NCBI RefSeq assembly: GCF_002165375.2
Contig: NZ_CP032134.1
Location: forward strand, 682,001-746,000
Length of the DNA: 64,000 bases
Source: Acinetobacter chinensis
GTDB lineage: Bacteria > Pseudomonadota > Gammaproteobacteria > Pseudomonadales > Moraxellaceae
Direction of reading: 5' to 3'
The translations under genes and the position numbers were made by a program. Within the stretch, counting starts at the first letter, position 1. The number at the start of each line of letters is the position of its first letter. Shown one piece after another: positions 28,671-38,378 of the stretch. Below the pieces are notes generated by a model, which was given only the letters and a program-made list of their open reading frames with translations, was not told the DNA's origin and did no database searches.

Positions 28671-29639
28671 ATGCTGCCTTTATATATCACCAGTGGTGAA
28701 CCAGCAGGGATTGGTCCTGACATCTGCCTAAGCCTGTCGGATCGTGTGGATGAACGCCCACTTGTTGTGCTGGCGGATATTCATATGTTGCATGAGCGTG
28801 CCCGCGTATTGAAAATGGATGTGCAGTTCGTTGAATATCAGGGGCAGTCTGAGTCATCTGCAACAGGGCAGTTATATGTTGAACATGTACCATTAAATCA
28901 TGATGTGGTGCTGGGTCAGCTGAATCCTGAAAATTCATCCTATGTACTGGAACAGCTGCGCCGCTCTGCATCTTATGCAATGCAGGGACAGAGTGTCGGT
29001 GTTGCAACAGCGCCAGTGCAGAAGTCTGTAATCAATGATGCCGGCATTCATTTCAGTGGGCATACTGAATATTATCAGGAGTTTGCAGGTGTTGAGCGTG
29101 TGGTCATGATGCTGGCAACCAGAACTTTACGGGTTGCACTGGCGACTACGCATTTACCCTTACGTGAGGTTGCGGATGCCATTACCAAAGAGCGTCTTCA
29201 CCAGGTGATTGATATTCTGCTCCATGATTTAAAAAGTAAATTTAAAAAAGAACATCCCCGTATTCTGGTCTGTGGTCTGAACCCCCATGCAGGAGAGGGT
29301 GGTTATCTCGGACATGAAGAAATTGATACAATCAATCCTGTACTTGAAAGTTATCGCAGTCAGGGTGTGGATATGAGTCTGAGTCTGCCTGCGGATACTT
29401 TATTTACCCCTGAGCATTTAAAAGATGCTGATGCGGTACTTGCGATGTATCATGATCAGGGATTACCTGTGTTAAAATCGCAGGGCTTTGGTGAAGCAAT
29501 CAACATCACTTTAGGTTTACCTTTTATTCGTACTTCTGTTGACCATGGTACTGCACTCTCCCTTGCAGGTACTGGTCTGGCTAAAAGTTCAAGTCTGCAT
29601 GTGGCAGTGGATTTAGCACTTGAACTTGCCCGCAATTAA
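28671..29639 (+). CDS. pdxA: 4-hydroxythreonine-4-phosphate dehydrogenase
   Basis: NAD-dependent step of the DXP-dependent pyridoxal phosphate pathway; dimeric, divalent-metal enzyme. 322 residues. Motifs: SGEPAGIGPDICL at the N-terminus, GHTEYYQEF (metal-binding His), GLNPHAGEGGYLG, MYHDQGLPVLK, and TSVDHGTA near the end. pdxA-rsmA-apaH is the conserved order, but surA and apaG, usual members in E. coli, are absent here. Confidence 0.97.
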   Translation: MLPLYITSGEPAGIGPDICLSLSDRVDERPLVVLADIHMLHERARVLKMDVQFVEYQGQSESSATGQLYVEHVPLNHDVVLGQLNPENSSYVLEQLRRSASYAMQGQSVGVATAPVQKSVINDAGIHFSGHTEYYQEFAGVERVVMMLATRTLRVALATTHLPLREVADAITKERLHQVIDILLHDLKSKFKKEHPRILVCGLNPHAGEGGYLGHEEIDTINPVLESYRSQGVDMSLSLPADTLFTPEHLKDADAVLAMYHDQGLPVLKSQGFGEAINITLGLPFIRTSVDHGTALSLAGTGLAKSSSLHVAVDLALELARN

Positions 29640-29659
29640 TACACGTTGGAAACTCTTTT

Positions 29660-30472
29660 ATGTATCAGATTAATGCCTTAAACCCAAAAGATGAAGGGCA
29701 TCATACGCGTAAGCGTTTTGGTCAGAACTTTTTGCATGACCAGCGTGTAATTGCCAAAATTGTACGTTCTGTAAATCCTCGTTCTGGCGACAATATTGTC
29801 GAAATTGGTCCTGGTCTTGCGGCACTGACCTCACCTTTGATTGGTGAGTGTGAAGCGCTGACTGTGGTTGAGCTTGACCGTGATCTTGCAGCAGGTTTGC
29901 CTGGTCGTGTACCGCATCCTGAACGTCTGACCATCGTGGAAACTGATGCGTTGAAATATGATTTTACTGAGCTGTTTCAGGAAGGGCGTCCGCTGCGTGT
30001 GGTGGGTAACCTGCCGTATAACATCTCGACACCACTTTTGTTCCATCTCTTGGAGTTTGGTGACAAAGTGAAAGACATGCATTTCATGCTGCAAAAAGAA
30101 GTGGTTGACCGCATCACCGCCGATCCGAATACGAAAGAATATGGTCGCCTGTCTGTGATGATTCAGTACTACTGTAAACCGACTTTCCTGTTTGAAGTAC
30201 CACCGGGGTCGTTCAATCCACCTCCTAAAGTCACCTCTGCGGTGTTCCGTTTAGAGCCATATGCGGTTAAACCGATTGTGGCAAAAAATGAAAAAGCACT
30301 GGCACGTCTGGTTTCACATGTGTTTACTCAGCGTCGTAAAACTTTGCGCAACAGCTTAAAAGGCATGCTGGTTGAAGAAGGTTTTGAAAATGCGGGTGTA
30401 GATCCGATGGCACGTCCAGAAACGCTGACACTGGCTCAGTTTGTTGCATTATCCGATCAGATGGTGGCTTAA
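29660..30472 (+). CDS. rsmA: 16S rRNA (A1518/A1519-N6)-dimethyltransferase
   Basis: KsgA; dimethylates two adenines in helix 45 of 16S rRNA as a late assembly check. 270 residues. GQNFLHD start, SAM-binding VEIGPGLAALT, catalytic NLPYNIST and the FTQRRKTLRN segment are all present. 20 nt after pdxA; its TAA is immediately followed by the apaH ATG. Confidence 0.97.
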   Translation: MYQINALNPKDEGHHTRKRFGQNFLHDQRVIAKIVRSVNPRSGDNIVEIGPGLAALTSPLIGECEALTVVELDRDLAAGLPGRVPHPERLTIVETDALKYDFTELFQEGRPLRVVGNLPYNISTPLLFHLLEFGDKVKDMHFMLQKEVVDRITADPNTKEYGRLSVMIQYYCKPTFLFEVPPGSFNPPPKVTSAVFRLEPYAVKPIVAKNEKALARLVSHVFTQRRKTLRNSLKGMLVEEGFENAGVDPMARPETLTLAQFVALSDQMVA

Positions 30473-31333
30473 ATGGCGCAGGATATGAACCGTTCAGATA
30501 TTCGTTATAACTACGTGATAGGTGATGTTCAGGGCTGTTTTGAAGCGCTGAAAGCCTTGCTTAAGGAAATTCAGTTTGATGCAGATCAGGATTTTATCTG
30601 GTTTGCAGGTGATATGGTTGCCCGTGGTGAAAATTCTGTCGGAGCTATCCGTTTCATTAAAAAACTGGTCGACAGAAATGTGGCTGCTACTGTGCTGGGC
30701 AATCATGATTTAAATTTGCTTGCCGTGGCACGGGGTATTAAAAAACTCAAAGATAAAGACCGTATAGATGATGTGATTCATGCACTGGAAAGTGATGATC
30801 TGATTGAGTGGTTACGTCATCAGCCTTTATGTTTATTTCCGAATGAACAGACCATCCTGACGCATGCCGGTGTGCCGAATATCTGGACCGCTGCGCAGAC
30901 AGCGCTCCTGGCGAAAGAAGTGGAAGCAGTGATTGGACATGACGATTTTGAAGTGATGGATGAATTTCTGAAAGAGATGTATGGCACAGAGCCTGATCTC
31001 TGGTCTGAAGATCTGACAGGAAATGCCCGCTTGCGCTGTATTACCAACTATCTGACCCGTATGCGTTTAAGTGATGCAGAGGGGCGGCTGGAATTCAGTT
31101 TCAAGGATGCACTGGATGAGCCTATGCCGGAAGGATTTCAGCCGTGGTTTGAGTATCCATCACAGGCAGCAGAAACTCATCAGGTCATTTTTGGGCACTG
31201 GGCTGCACTGGAAGGAAAAACTATCAGTCCGAACATACAGAATGTTGATGGCGGCTGTGTCTGGGGGCATAAGCTGATTGCCTATCGCCTTGAGGACAGA
31301 CAATCGTTCAGCGTACCTAATCCTGTGATGTGA
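30473..31333 (+). CDS. apaH: Symmetrical bis(5'-nucleosyl)-tetraphosphatase
   Basis: Hydrolyses Ap4A to two ADP and removes Np4 caps from RNA. 286 residues, calcineurin-like phosphoesterase. Metal-site motifs GDVQGCFEAL, GDMVARG and GNHD are in order, and FGHWAALEG near 245 supplies the late His. Starts directly after the rsmA stop with no gap. Confidence 0.96.
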   Translation: MAQDMNRSDIRYNYVIGDVQGCFEALKALLKEIQFDADQDFIWFAGDMVARGENSVGAIRFIKKLVDRNVAATVLGNHDLNLLAVARGIKKLKDKDRIDDVIHALESDDLIEWLRHQPLCLFPNEQTILTHAGVPNIWTAAQTALLAKEVEAVIGHDDFEVMDEFLKEMYGTEPDLWSEDLTGNARLRCITNYLTRMRLSDAEGRLEFSFKDALDEPMPEGFQPWFEYPSQAAETHQVIFGHWAALEGKTISPNIQNVDGGCVWGHKLIAYRLEDRQSFSVPNPVM

Positions 31334-31342
31334 AACAGACCA

Positions 31343-31374
31343 TAAAAAAAGCCACTTGAAGTGGCTTTTTTTAT
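31343..31374. terminator. Bidirectional terminator between apaH and the DUF2147 genes
   Basis: AAGCCACT / AGTGGCTT stem with a 3-nt loop, A run before and T run after, between convergent genes. Confidence 0.9.
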
Positions 31375-31391
31375 TTCAGAAAGGAAAAAAA

Positions 31392-31844
31392 TTAATCTCT
31401 GCGGATCCAGGTCTGATTACGCCCCAGGGTTGAAACACCCATATAGGCACGTAAAGTCAGACGTTTTCCTGATGCATTCAGACGCATTTTGGCATCGTAC
31501 AGCTTGCCTGAAAGTGGGTCCATAATCCGACCTTTTTCATAATTGTCAGTACCGCTGACATGCTGCAGACCTTTCAGAATCTCCATTCCTAAAATCGGCT
31601 GATTGGTATAAGGAGCAGGGCACTTGTAACAGGTTTCACGTGGGGTATAACCCGGACGTGGTGTCACTTTTACAATCGTGCCTGTGAATGTATTATTGGA
31701 TTCTTTTTTAATCTCAATAATGGCTTTGGCTGCTCCAGTTTTATCATCAATCTGTTGCCATACCCCAGAAATATCTTCTGCAGATGCTGAGCCGCAGGCT
31801 GCAGCAAAACATATTGCTGATATAAATTTGAACTGTTTAATCAT
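31392..31844 (-). CDS. DUF2147 exported protein, copy 3 (distal)
   Basis: 150 residues with a Sec signal peptide (cleavage near ASA-ED). The DUF2147 core is plain: DISGVWQQIDDKTG, TPRPGYTPRETC-x-x-CPAPY, PILGMEILKGL, ILDPLSGKLY-like IMDPLSGKLYDAKM, and a C-terminal GRNQTWIRRD. Predicted periplasmic beta-rich, lipocalin-like protein of unknown function. A CxxC pair (CYKC) may form a disulfide or bind metal. One of three tandem paralogues. Confidence 0.85.
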   Translation of the reverse strand: MIKQFKFISAICFAAACGSASAEDISGVWQQIDDKTGAAKAIIEIKKESNNTFTGTIVKVTPRPGYTPRETCYKCPAPYTNQPILGMEILKGLQHVSGTDNYEKGRIMDPLSGKLYDAKMRLNASGKRLTLRAYMGVSTLGRNQTWIRRD

Positions 31845-31910
31845 GAGTAGCTTAAATTCCCCGGAATTATAAATTAGCTTTAAATCATGTTGAAACGTGC
31901 CAAAGATGAA

Positions 31911-32357
31911 TTATTCCTGACGGATCCAGATCTGAGTGCGTCCAATTGCAGCGATACCGACATATCCCCTTAAATGCAGACGCTTTCCATTCTGAGAAAG
32001 TTTACCTTTCAGGCTGTATGTTTTGCCTGAAAGTGGATCCAGAATACGACCGTCATCATAACTGTTTTCACCTTCGAGTTTCAGCCCCTTAAATACTTCA
32101 AGCCCAAGGATGGGTTTATTGGTATAAGGTGCTGGGCAGTTTACACAAGTCTCCCGAGGCGTGTAACCAGGTCGAGGGGTGATTTTGGTAATTTTGCCAC
32201 TGAATGTACCGTTACTGTCTTTGGAAATCTGAATCAGTGCTTTGGGTGAGCCGGTTTTATCATCAATCTGCTGCCATATACCTGTCAGGTCTGCAGCAAA
32301 AAGGTTCCCACTTAAAATCAGACCAGCTACCCCAGCCAGGAATATATTTTTTTTCAT
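31911..32357 (-). CDS. DUF2147 exported protein, copy 2
   Basis: 148 residues, signal peptide with cleavage near LFA-AD. Same core as its neighbours, with CVNC as the CxxC pair and ILDPLSGKTYSLKGKL. 66 bp upstream of copy 3. Function unknown; signal peptides differ among the copies while mature parts stay close, which fits duplication followed by purifying selection. Confidence 0.85.
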   Translation of the reverse strand: MKKNIFLAGVAGLILSGNLFAADLTGIWQQIDDKTGSPKALIQISKDSNGTFSGKITKITPRPGYTPRETCVNCPAPYTNKPILGLEVFKGLKLEGENSYDDGRILDPLSGKTYSLKGKLSQNGKRLHLRGYVGIAAIGRTQIWIRQE

Positions 32358-32516
32358 ATCAGTTCCTTTGATTGTGTTATTTAATTATTTAATATTTATC
32401 ACTATATTATGCCTGTTGGTTAAATAGTCAACATAATTTCCTGCTAAAGATCACCTTTTTAAAAAATTATGTGGCTGAAATAAAAAGAGCCACACACAGG
32501 TGACTCTTGATTATTT

Positions 32517-32963
32517 TTAATCGCTTTTGATCCAGGTCTGGCTGCGACCCAGCGCAGATACACCGACATAACCGCGTAAAGTCAGACGTTTTCCATTGTT
32601 GCTGAGCTTTGCTTTGGTACTGTAAATTTTACCGGATAAAGGATCAATGATTTTCCCTTCGCTGAAGTTACCATTGCCGGTATCTTTAAGTCCTTTAAGA
32701 ACATCCAGTCCTAAAATAGGTTTGTCTGTATAAGGTGCAGGGCAGTTTACGCAGGTCTCTCTTGGTGTATAACCAGGACGAGGTGTCACCTTTACAATTT
32801 TGGCAGTAAAGGTGTCATTTGCCTCACGGCGAATCTCCAGGATTGCTTTTGATGAACCTGTTTTGTCATCAATATTTTTCCATGTTCCCGAAATATCTTC
32901 AGCAAAAACCGTGCAACTGAGCGCTGAAAACACAATTGCAGCAGCAAGTTTAATCTTCCCCAT
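32517..32963 (-). CDS. DUF2147 exported protein, copy 1 (proximal)
   Basis: 148 residues, signal peptide with cleavage near VFA-ED. DISGTWKNIDDKTG, CVNCPAPY and IIDPLSGKIYSTKAKL mark the DUF2147 domain. It is separated from copy 2 by 159 bp containing a weak imperfect hairpin (about 32485-32508), so the copies may have separate promoters. Function unknown. Confidence 0.85.
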   Translation of the reverse strand: MGKIKLAAAIVFSALSCTVFAEDISGTWKNIDDKTGSSKAILEIRREANDTFTAKIVKVTPRPGYTPRETCVNCPAPYTDKPILGLDVLKGLKDTGNGNFSEGKIIDPLSGKIYSTKAKLSNNGKRLTLRGYVGVSALGRSQTWIKSD

Positions 32964-33052
32964 CCGAACGTTCCTTCTGATAATTTAAAATCCCCAAAAT
33001 CATCTTAGGATTATTTTTTAAACTATACAACTGTTTACATGTGACTGATCAA

Positions 33053-33727
33053 TCACATTTTCTGTAAATACAGTATGAAGGTTGGCAGCCATATTGCAGT
33101 GAACACCGCATTTACCGCCATGCCAAAGGCTGCATAGCGCCCTGCAACACTGCCACGCTGCCATGCCTGCGCTGTTCCAATGGCATGAGCTGCAAGCCCT
33201 AAAGCAAGTCCCGAAGCCCGTTCATCGTTGATATGACGAAGTATCCACGGAGAAAATGCAGCACCAAGTACGCCAGAAAGAATAACAATCAGAATAGCCA
33301 TGCTGATCGGTGCATGCAGTAGTGTTGCGATATTGATAGCAATCGGTGTGGTGACTGCCCGTGTTGCAAATGCCATGATGGATGCATCTGACATGTGCAG
33401 CAGCCATGCAAGCCCCATCGGAATGGCGACAGCACTGATACTTGCAAAAACCAGAATACCGACCATTGCTTTTAATGGCAGGTCGTCGTAACGCATGGCA
33501 GCCAGTGGTATGGCCAGAGCAACGGTGACATATCCAAGCAGATTGTTGAAAACCGGATTGACCTGACTCATATAGTTTTCATAGGGAATGCCAAAAACAA
33601 AGAGCAGGGCAATGATAAAGAACATGCCAAAAACAATGATGGGAATCTGAGGAATACGCCGGTTCAGCGGTTTAGCCAGCAGGTAGGCAACAAGGGTGAT
33701 GAGAAATCCATATAAAACTGCGATCAT
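33053..33727 (-). CDS. lrgB: LrgB/CidB-family membrane protein
   Basis: 224 residues with about six to seven hydrophobic segments, inner membrane. Family motifs: KPLNRRIPQIP near the start, PLAAMRYDDLP, and the late GLAAHAIGTAQAW. LrgA/LrgB proteins are holin/antiholin-like and, in some bacteria, export small organic acids. Starts 9 nt after the lrgA stop, so a two-gene operon. Confidence 0.9.
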   Translation of the reverse strand: MIAVLYGFLITLVAYLLAKPLNRRIPQIPIIVFGMFFIIALLFVFGIPYENYMSQVNPVFNNLLGYVTVALAIPLAAMRYDDLPLKAMVGILVFASISAVAIPMGLAWLLHMSDASIMAFATRAVTTPIAINIATLLHAPISMAILIVILSGVLGAAFSPWILRHINDERASGLALGLAAHAIGTAQAWQRGSVAGRYAAFGMAVNAVFTAIWLPTFILYLQKM

Positions 33728-33736
33728 GTGCTTCTC

Positions 33737-34108
33737 CTATAACCACTTTTTTGCCATTTTTGCATAGACCCATAACGGGATGAGTGTACTGATACACAGC
33801 ACAAGCAGAAATGCAGGAATTTCTTTACCCATATGTACCATCATGATCAGTGAGCCTGCACTGATGGGTAAAAATGCAAAAGCACTTTCTTTCATGATTT
33901 TGTTGTTGGTATCTACAAGCCGAGCTGGAATTTTTCTGAATTTCCGCCAGAGTAAAAGCACAGACAGTAAGCTGAGCAACCCGACCAGATTGCCCAGTTC
34001 TGGATGATGAAACTGTGCCATGATCCATACAGATGCTTCGCGGAAAATAATAATCAGCGAGATTGTACCTATCCAGGCTGTCCAGTCGATATTTTTGATC
34101 CAGTCCAT
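33737..34108 (-). CDS. lrgA: LrgA/CidA-family holin-like protein
   Basis: 123 residues with four predicted transmembrane segments. LLWRKFRKIPARLVD and the LPISAGSLIMM segment fit the LrgA/CidA family. Partner of the downstream lrgB. Substrate or lytic role not decidable from sequence. Confidence 0.87.
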   Translation of the reverse strand: MDWIKNIDWTAWIGTISLIIIFREASVWIMAQFHHPELGNLVGLLSLLSVLLLWRKFRKIPARLVDTNNKIMKESAFAFLPISAGSLIMMVHMGKEIPAFLLVLCISTLIPLWVYAKMAKKWL

Positions 34109-34152
34109 TTTTGATCTGATGTTAAAATTATACTTATCACGTTTTAACCGAT

Positions 34153-35499
34153 TTAGCTTTTGATTTCAAATTCTTCAAGTGGTCTTTTGAAATATTCAGC
34201 TTTGTTCCCCAGTATTTCCTCCATTGGAAGGTGAGCCTGGCGGATTAACTGTTCAAGTTTCTGAGGAGAAATCCTGACATTCAGCAGTAAATTACCGGCA
34301 TCATCATAACTTTCAGTCCGAATGACATTGAGGGCATATAACTGATTGCGGAGTTTTCCATAAGCAGGTTTCAGGGTCAGGTCAAAACTCTGAATCTGTC
34401 CGGTTAAGCATTCCTGAACCGCCTGTTTCAGCAGGTTCAGCCCCTGGGATGAATGTGCAGAAACATAGACACGTCCTGGACAGTCTGGTTCTGCATAAAT
34501 AATTTTAGGATCTTCACCTGTAACATCAATTTTGTTATAGACCTGAAGAACAGGGGCATCAGCTCCAATTTCCTTTAATACTTTTTCAACGGCTTCAATC
34601 TGTTCCATCATATCGGGCGAGCTGGAATCAATGACATGTAAAAGCAGTGTCGCTTCAAGTGTTTCTTCCAGAGTCGCTTTAAATGATTCGACCAGGGAGT
34701 GTGCCAGGTTACGGACAAATCCAACGGTATCTGCCAGTACCAGTGCCCCGATTCCATCCCAGTCGAGTCGTCTCAGGGTTGGGTCCAGTGTGGCAAACAG
34801 CTGATCGGCTGCATAAACATCTGAGCCTGCAAGAATATTGAACAGGGTGGATTTTCCTGCGTTGGTATAACCGACCAGTGACACTGTAGGAACAGCGGCT
34901 TTCTGTCGGGCAGCACGCCCCTGAATACGGGTCAGACGGACTTTTTCAAGTTTGTCTTTCAGCTGTCCCATGCGGATACGCAGTAAACGACGGTCTGTTT
35001 CCAGCAGGGTTTCACCTGGACCACGCAGGCCGATACCACCTTTCTGGCTGTCCAGGTTACTGCGACCACGGACCAGACGTGAAGCCAGATGATCCAGCTG
35101 AGCCAGTTCAACCTGGAGCTTCCCTTCATGTGTTCTTGCACGTTGCGCAAAAATATCCAGAATCAGCCCTGTACGGTCTATTACACGGCATTTCAGGATT
35201 CTTTCCAGGTTCCGTTCCTGGGAGGGCGTCAGTGTATGATCAAAGATCACCAGTTCAGCTTCCAGTTCAGAAACAAGCTCTGCAATTTCATCGGCTTTAC
35301 CTGAACCGATGAAAAACCGCGAATCTGGACGGTTTCTCTGAATATGCAGATGCTGAAGAATGTCAGCACCTGCTGAATGTGCAAGCAGGGCAAATTCTTC
35401 TGTGTCGAGATCTTCGAGCATTTGCACAGCAACGCTGACCAGTATGACTTTTTCACTGTGCTTTTTTTGCTGAAGTTCGATCACTGATGGCTTACTCAT
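34153..35499 (-). CDS. hflX: GTPase HflX
   Basis: Ribosome-associated GTPase that splits stalled or stressed 70S ribosomes. 448 residues from ATG 35499 (the frame is open upstream, but MSKPSVIELQQ gives the family's N-terminus). N-terminal HflX domain with QLDHLASRLVRGRSNLDSQ and GGIGLRGPGET, then G1 GYTNAGKSTLFN, G3 DTVGF, G4 NKID. Usually next to hfq; here it lies beside lrgAB instead. Confidence 0.95.
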   Translation of the reverse strand: MSKPSVIELQQKKHSEKVILVSVAVQMLEDLDTEEFALLAHSAGADILQHLHIQRNRPDSRFFIGSGKADEIAELVSELEAELVIFDHTLTPSQERNLERILKCRVIDRTGLILDIFAQRARTHEGKLQVELAQLDHLASRLVRGRSNLDSQKGGIGLRGPGETLLETDRRLLRIRMGQLKDKLEKVRLTRIQGRAARQKAAVPTVSLVGYTNAGKSTLFNILAGSDVYAADQLFATLDPTLRRLDWDGIGALVLADTVGFVRNLAHSLVESFKATLEETLEATLLLHVIDSSSPDMMEQIEAVEKVLKEIGADAPVLQVYNKIDVTGEDPKIIYAEPDCPGRVYVSAHSSQGLNLLKQAVQECLTGQIQSFDLTLKPAYGKLRNQLYALNVIRTESYDDAGNLLLNVRISPQKLEQLIRQAHLPMEEILGNKAEYFKRPLEEFEIKS

Positions 35500-35756
35500 G
35501 GAAAATATTTGTTTTAGTTTAAAACATGCTGAAGGCAGGAATACAGCGATATTTCGTCGGATGCGCTGTTTAACCCTGATTTGCAAAAAGTTACTGAAAC
35601 AGAAATCATGAAAATTCAGACTTCACTCAATATGCAGCACTGGTTACAGAGCAGAAATTTGAGTTTTTAATATCAATGCAAGTTAAAACTGATCAGTATA
35701 GAATGAGACAAAATAAATGATTAAAAGCTGTAAAGCCTGTGATTGATGAAAAACCT

Positions 35757-36584
35757 ATGAACCAAGTATCTGAGACCAGAAGCTCCTCATTAAAGGGTAT
35801 TTCCCGTTTTTTTCTATATGCCAGAAAACTGATTGCAGGTATTGGCGCAATCAGTAATGGGTTTTATCTGGTTTATCGCCATCGCTTATATAAAGATCCG
35901 AACAATCCAAAAAATACCCGATATGTGCAGTATTTCTGTCGACAGCTCAGTCAGGTTTTTAATGTCGAGGTTCAGGTGCATGGTGAAATTCCACGCCAGC
36001 CTGCGCTGTGGGTCAGCAATCATATTTCATGGCTGGATGTGGCAGTACTGGGTTCAGGCGCACGGGTTTTCTTTCTTGCCAAAGCAGAAATTGAAAAATG
36101 GCCGGTACTGGGAAATCTTGCCAAAGGTGGCGGTACACTGTTTATTAAGCGTGGTTCTGGCGACTCAGTCAAAATCCGTGAACAGATTGCTGCGTTTTTA
36201 AAGCAGGATATTCCAGTTCTGTTTTTCCCTGAAGCGACCACCACCGATGGGACTAAAGTCAAAAAAGTGCATGGTCGGATACTGGGCGCGGCAATTGAAG
36301 CGGGTAAACCGGTTCAGATCTGTCTGATCTGTTATGTCAATCAGCATGGGCAGATGGATACCGTTGCACCTTTTATTGGAAATATGACTTTTGTAGAGCA
36401 CGTAAAGAATGTGCTTGAAATGCCGAAAGTGACTGCACACCTGATGACGCTGGATGCCATTGATGTTCAGGGGCATACTGTGGACAGTCTGACAAAAGAA
36501 GTTCAGGAAAAAATGGTAGAGGGGCTGGAAAAACTTCAGCAGATGGTGTTGGTCCAGCCTGTAAATACTGCTGAAGCACCATAA
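35757..36584 (+). CDS. 1-acyl-sn-glycerol-3-phosphate acyltransferase family protein
   Basis: About 275 residues from ATG 35757; a GTG at 35739 would add six residues, and neither has a strong ribosome-binding site. PlsC-type acyltransferase: catalytic HX4D as NHISWLD near residue 88, LFIKRGSG, and FPEATTTDG as the substrate-binding motif. Probably a peripheral inner-membrane enzyme of phospholipid or ornithine-lipid synthesis. Stands alone. Confidence 0.87.
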   Translation: MNQVSETRSSSLKGISRFFLYARKLIAGIGAISNGFYLVYRHRLYKDPNNPKNTRYVQYFCRQLSQVFNVEVQVHGEIPRQPALWVSNHISWLDVAVLGSGARVFFLAKAEIEKWPVLGNLAKGGGTLFIKRGSGDSVKIREQIAAFLKQDIPVLFFPEATTTDGTKVKKVHGRILGAAIEAGKPVQICLICYVNQHGQMDTVAPFIGNMTFVEHVKNVLEMPKVTAHLMTLDAIDVQGHTVDSLTKEVQEKMVEGLEKLQQMVLVQPVNTAEAP

Positions 36585-36652
36585 TTTATACTCAGAAAGT
36601 GACGGTCATCTACTTAACCAGTGAGCAGGATCAGCCCCGCTCACTGTCAGAA

Positions 36653-38275
36653 TTACATAAAGCCTTCAATCGGCAGGAATGACATCAGCTTGACTCCTGC
36701 TTTTTGCCACCATTTCATCCGTGGTTCTTTTGTGTAGGTTTTGACACTGCCATCGTGTTTTTTCAGTTGCCATTCAATACTGTTGTTTGCATCAAGCACC
36801 AGTTTGTAGGCATATTTGCTCAGGTTTTCATCCATGGTGTGGTGTACGGCTTTTGCCAGCTGAGGGCTGTTCAGCAGCACACCGATTTCAGTATTTAAAT
36901 AAGCTGAGCGTGGATCAAAGTTAAAAGAACCAATAAAAACCTGCTTTTCATCAATACTCATGAGTTTTGCATGCAGGCTGGAACGGCTCAGACCTTTCAG
37001 GCTGACTTTGGCTTTTTTAGCCACTTCTTCTGTATTGACATTCAGGTTACTGGCTTCAGGTGCGGCTAAAAACTCGTACAGCTGTACATCATTTTCCAGT
37101 AACTGCTGACGGTATTTACCATAAAAAGCATGTACCAGTGGAACATCATTGGCTTTAAATGAGTTGGTCAGTACACGGACCTGAACATTTTCATCAGACA
37201 GTTCAGACAGACGTTTAGCGCCTTTCTTTTCAGGGACAAAATAGGCTGAAATAATATCAATACTGTGTTGTGGTTTTTCCAAGTGTTCCATCAGCTGAAA
37301 ATTCAGATGCTGTTCTTTTTTTGCTTTTGCTTTAATTTTGCTCGGTGAGTCCTTGACCACTTCGGCTTTGACCCAGTCCAGCTGGATGCTCTGGTTCAGC
37401 CATTTTTCAAATGCCTGAGAGCGGTTGGTCAGATCCAGATAGTTCTGAACAGTGGCTTCCTGATAATGTTCTTCCACCTGTTGCTTGAGACTGTCAAAAC
37501 GCAGGGTGTAGTGCTTAGGGTTCACCAGTTCCTGTACAGGAAAGGCATAATCATCGTTCCAGTATTCATCAAAAGAGTGGATGATTTCATCGGCAGCATT
37601 TCCCACAAGCATCACATCAACATCAGAAAACTGGTAGTTGTCACTGACATTGAAATACTGATTACTCATATTGCGACCACCAATCAAGGCAATCTGATTG
37701 TCTGAAATAAAGCTTTTATTGTGCATACGGCGGTTGATGCGCTTTAAATCCAGCAGCATATCCATGGCACGGTAATGTCTGAAACGGTAAGGGTTATACA
37801 GTCTGACCTCAATATTGGTGTGCTGATTCAGCGCGAGGTAAATTCCTTCCATTTTTTTTGCATTGTTGTCATCTATGAGCAGGCGGACTTTGACGCCCCG
37901 GTCTGCTGCCCGGATAATTGAATGCAGTGCCAGCGCCCCAATTTTATCGTTGTCCCATATGTAATACTGAAGATCCAGGGTTTTTTCGGCTTTATCTATT
38001 AAGTGCAGACGGGCAGCAATCGCTTCAAACGGATCGTAAAGAACATGGTAGCCCGTCAGCTGAGGATTTTTTTCTCTTAATGGTAGAACAATTCTGGCAA
38101 GTGAAGTTTGTGCGGTATCGGTATTGAAGGCAAACTCAACAGGGTGAGCTTCCTGTTTAGGTAAAGTACTGCAACCTGGAGCCCCCAGCAGCAGGCAGCA
38201 CGAAATCAGCAACATTCCCTTTTGTCCTGTGGAAGTCCTGAATTGTCCTGTATTGTTGCTGTGAGGATATGTCAT
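36653..38275 (-). CDS. Phospholipase D-family lipoprotein (cardiolipin synthase-like)
   Basis: 540 residues. A long N-terminus ends in a lipoprotein signal (LISCCLLLGAPGCS), so probably membrane-anchored and facing the periplasm. If ATG 38215 were used, the signal would start at MLLISC. Two HKD motifs are complete: MHNKSFISDNQIALIGGRN near 182 and LHAKLMSIDEKQVFIGSFN near 415. This suggests phosphatidyl transfer or phosphodiesterase activity on envelope lipids. Not one of the standard ClsA/B/C types by layout. Divergent from the metallophosphoesterase gene. Confidence 0.85.
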   Translation of the reverse strand: MTYPHSNNTGQFRTSTGQKGMLLISCCLLLGAPGCSTLPKQEAHPVEFAFNTDTAQTSLARIVLPLREKNPQLTGYHVLYDPFEAIAARLHLIDKAEKTLDLQYYIWDNDKIGALALHSIIRAADRGVKVRLLIDDNNAKKMEGIYLALNQHTNIEVRLYNPYRFRHYRAMDMLLDLKRINRRMHNKSFISDNQIALIGGRNMSNQYFNVSDNYQFSDVDVMLVGNAADEIIHSFDEYWNDDYAFPVQELVNPKHYTLRFDSLKQQVEEHYQEATVQNYLDLTNRSQAFEKWLNQSIQLDWVKAEVVKDSPSKIKAKAKKEQHLNFQLMEHLEKPQHSIDIISAYFVPEKKGAKRLSELSDENVQVRVLTNSFKANDVPLVHAFYGKYRQQLLENDVQLYEFLAAPEASNLNVNTEEVAKKAKVSLKGLSRSSLHAKLMSIDEKQVFIGSFNFDPRSAYLNTEIGVLLNSPQLAKAVHHTMDENLSKYAYKLVLDANNSIEWQLKKHDGSVKTYTKEPRMKWWQKAGVKLMSFLPIEGFM

Positions 38276-38378
38276 AATTTATTCATATAGCCGAAATTTG
38301 GTTTGAGTATAATTGTGAGCTGTGAAAAGATAAATATAAGAACAGTTGAAAAACACTGTAAGACTGTAGAGTAAAAAT

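Noticed and set aside
32485..32508. Terminator between DUF2147 copies 1 and 2
   Set aside because: Stem AGAGCCAC / GTGACTCT has an internal mismatch and only a weak T tract; too poor to list as a feature.
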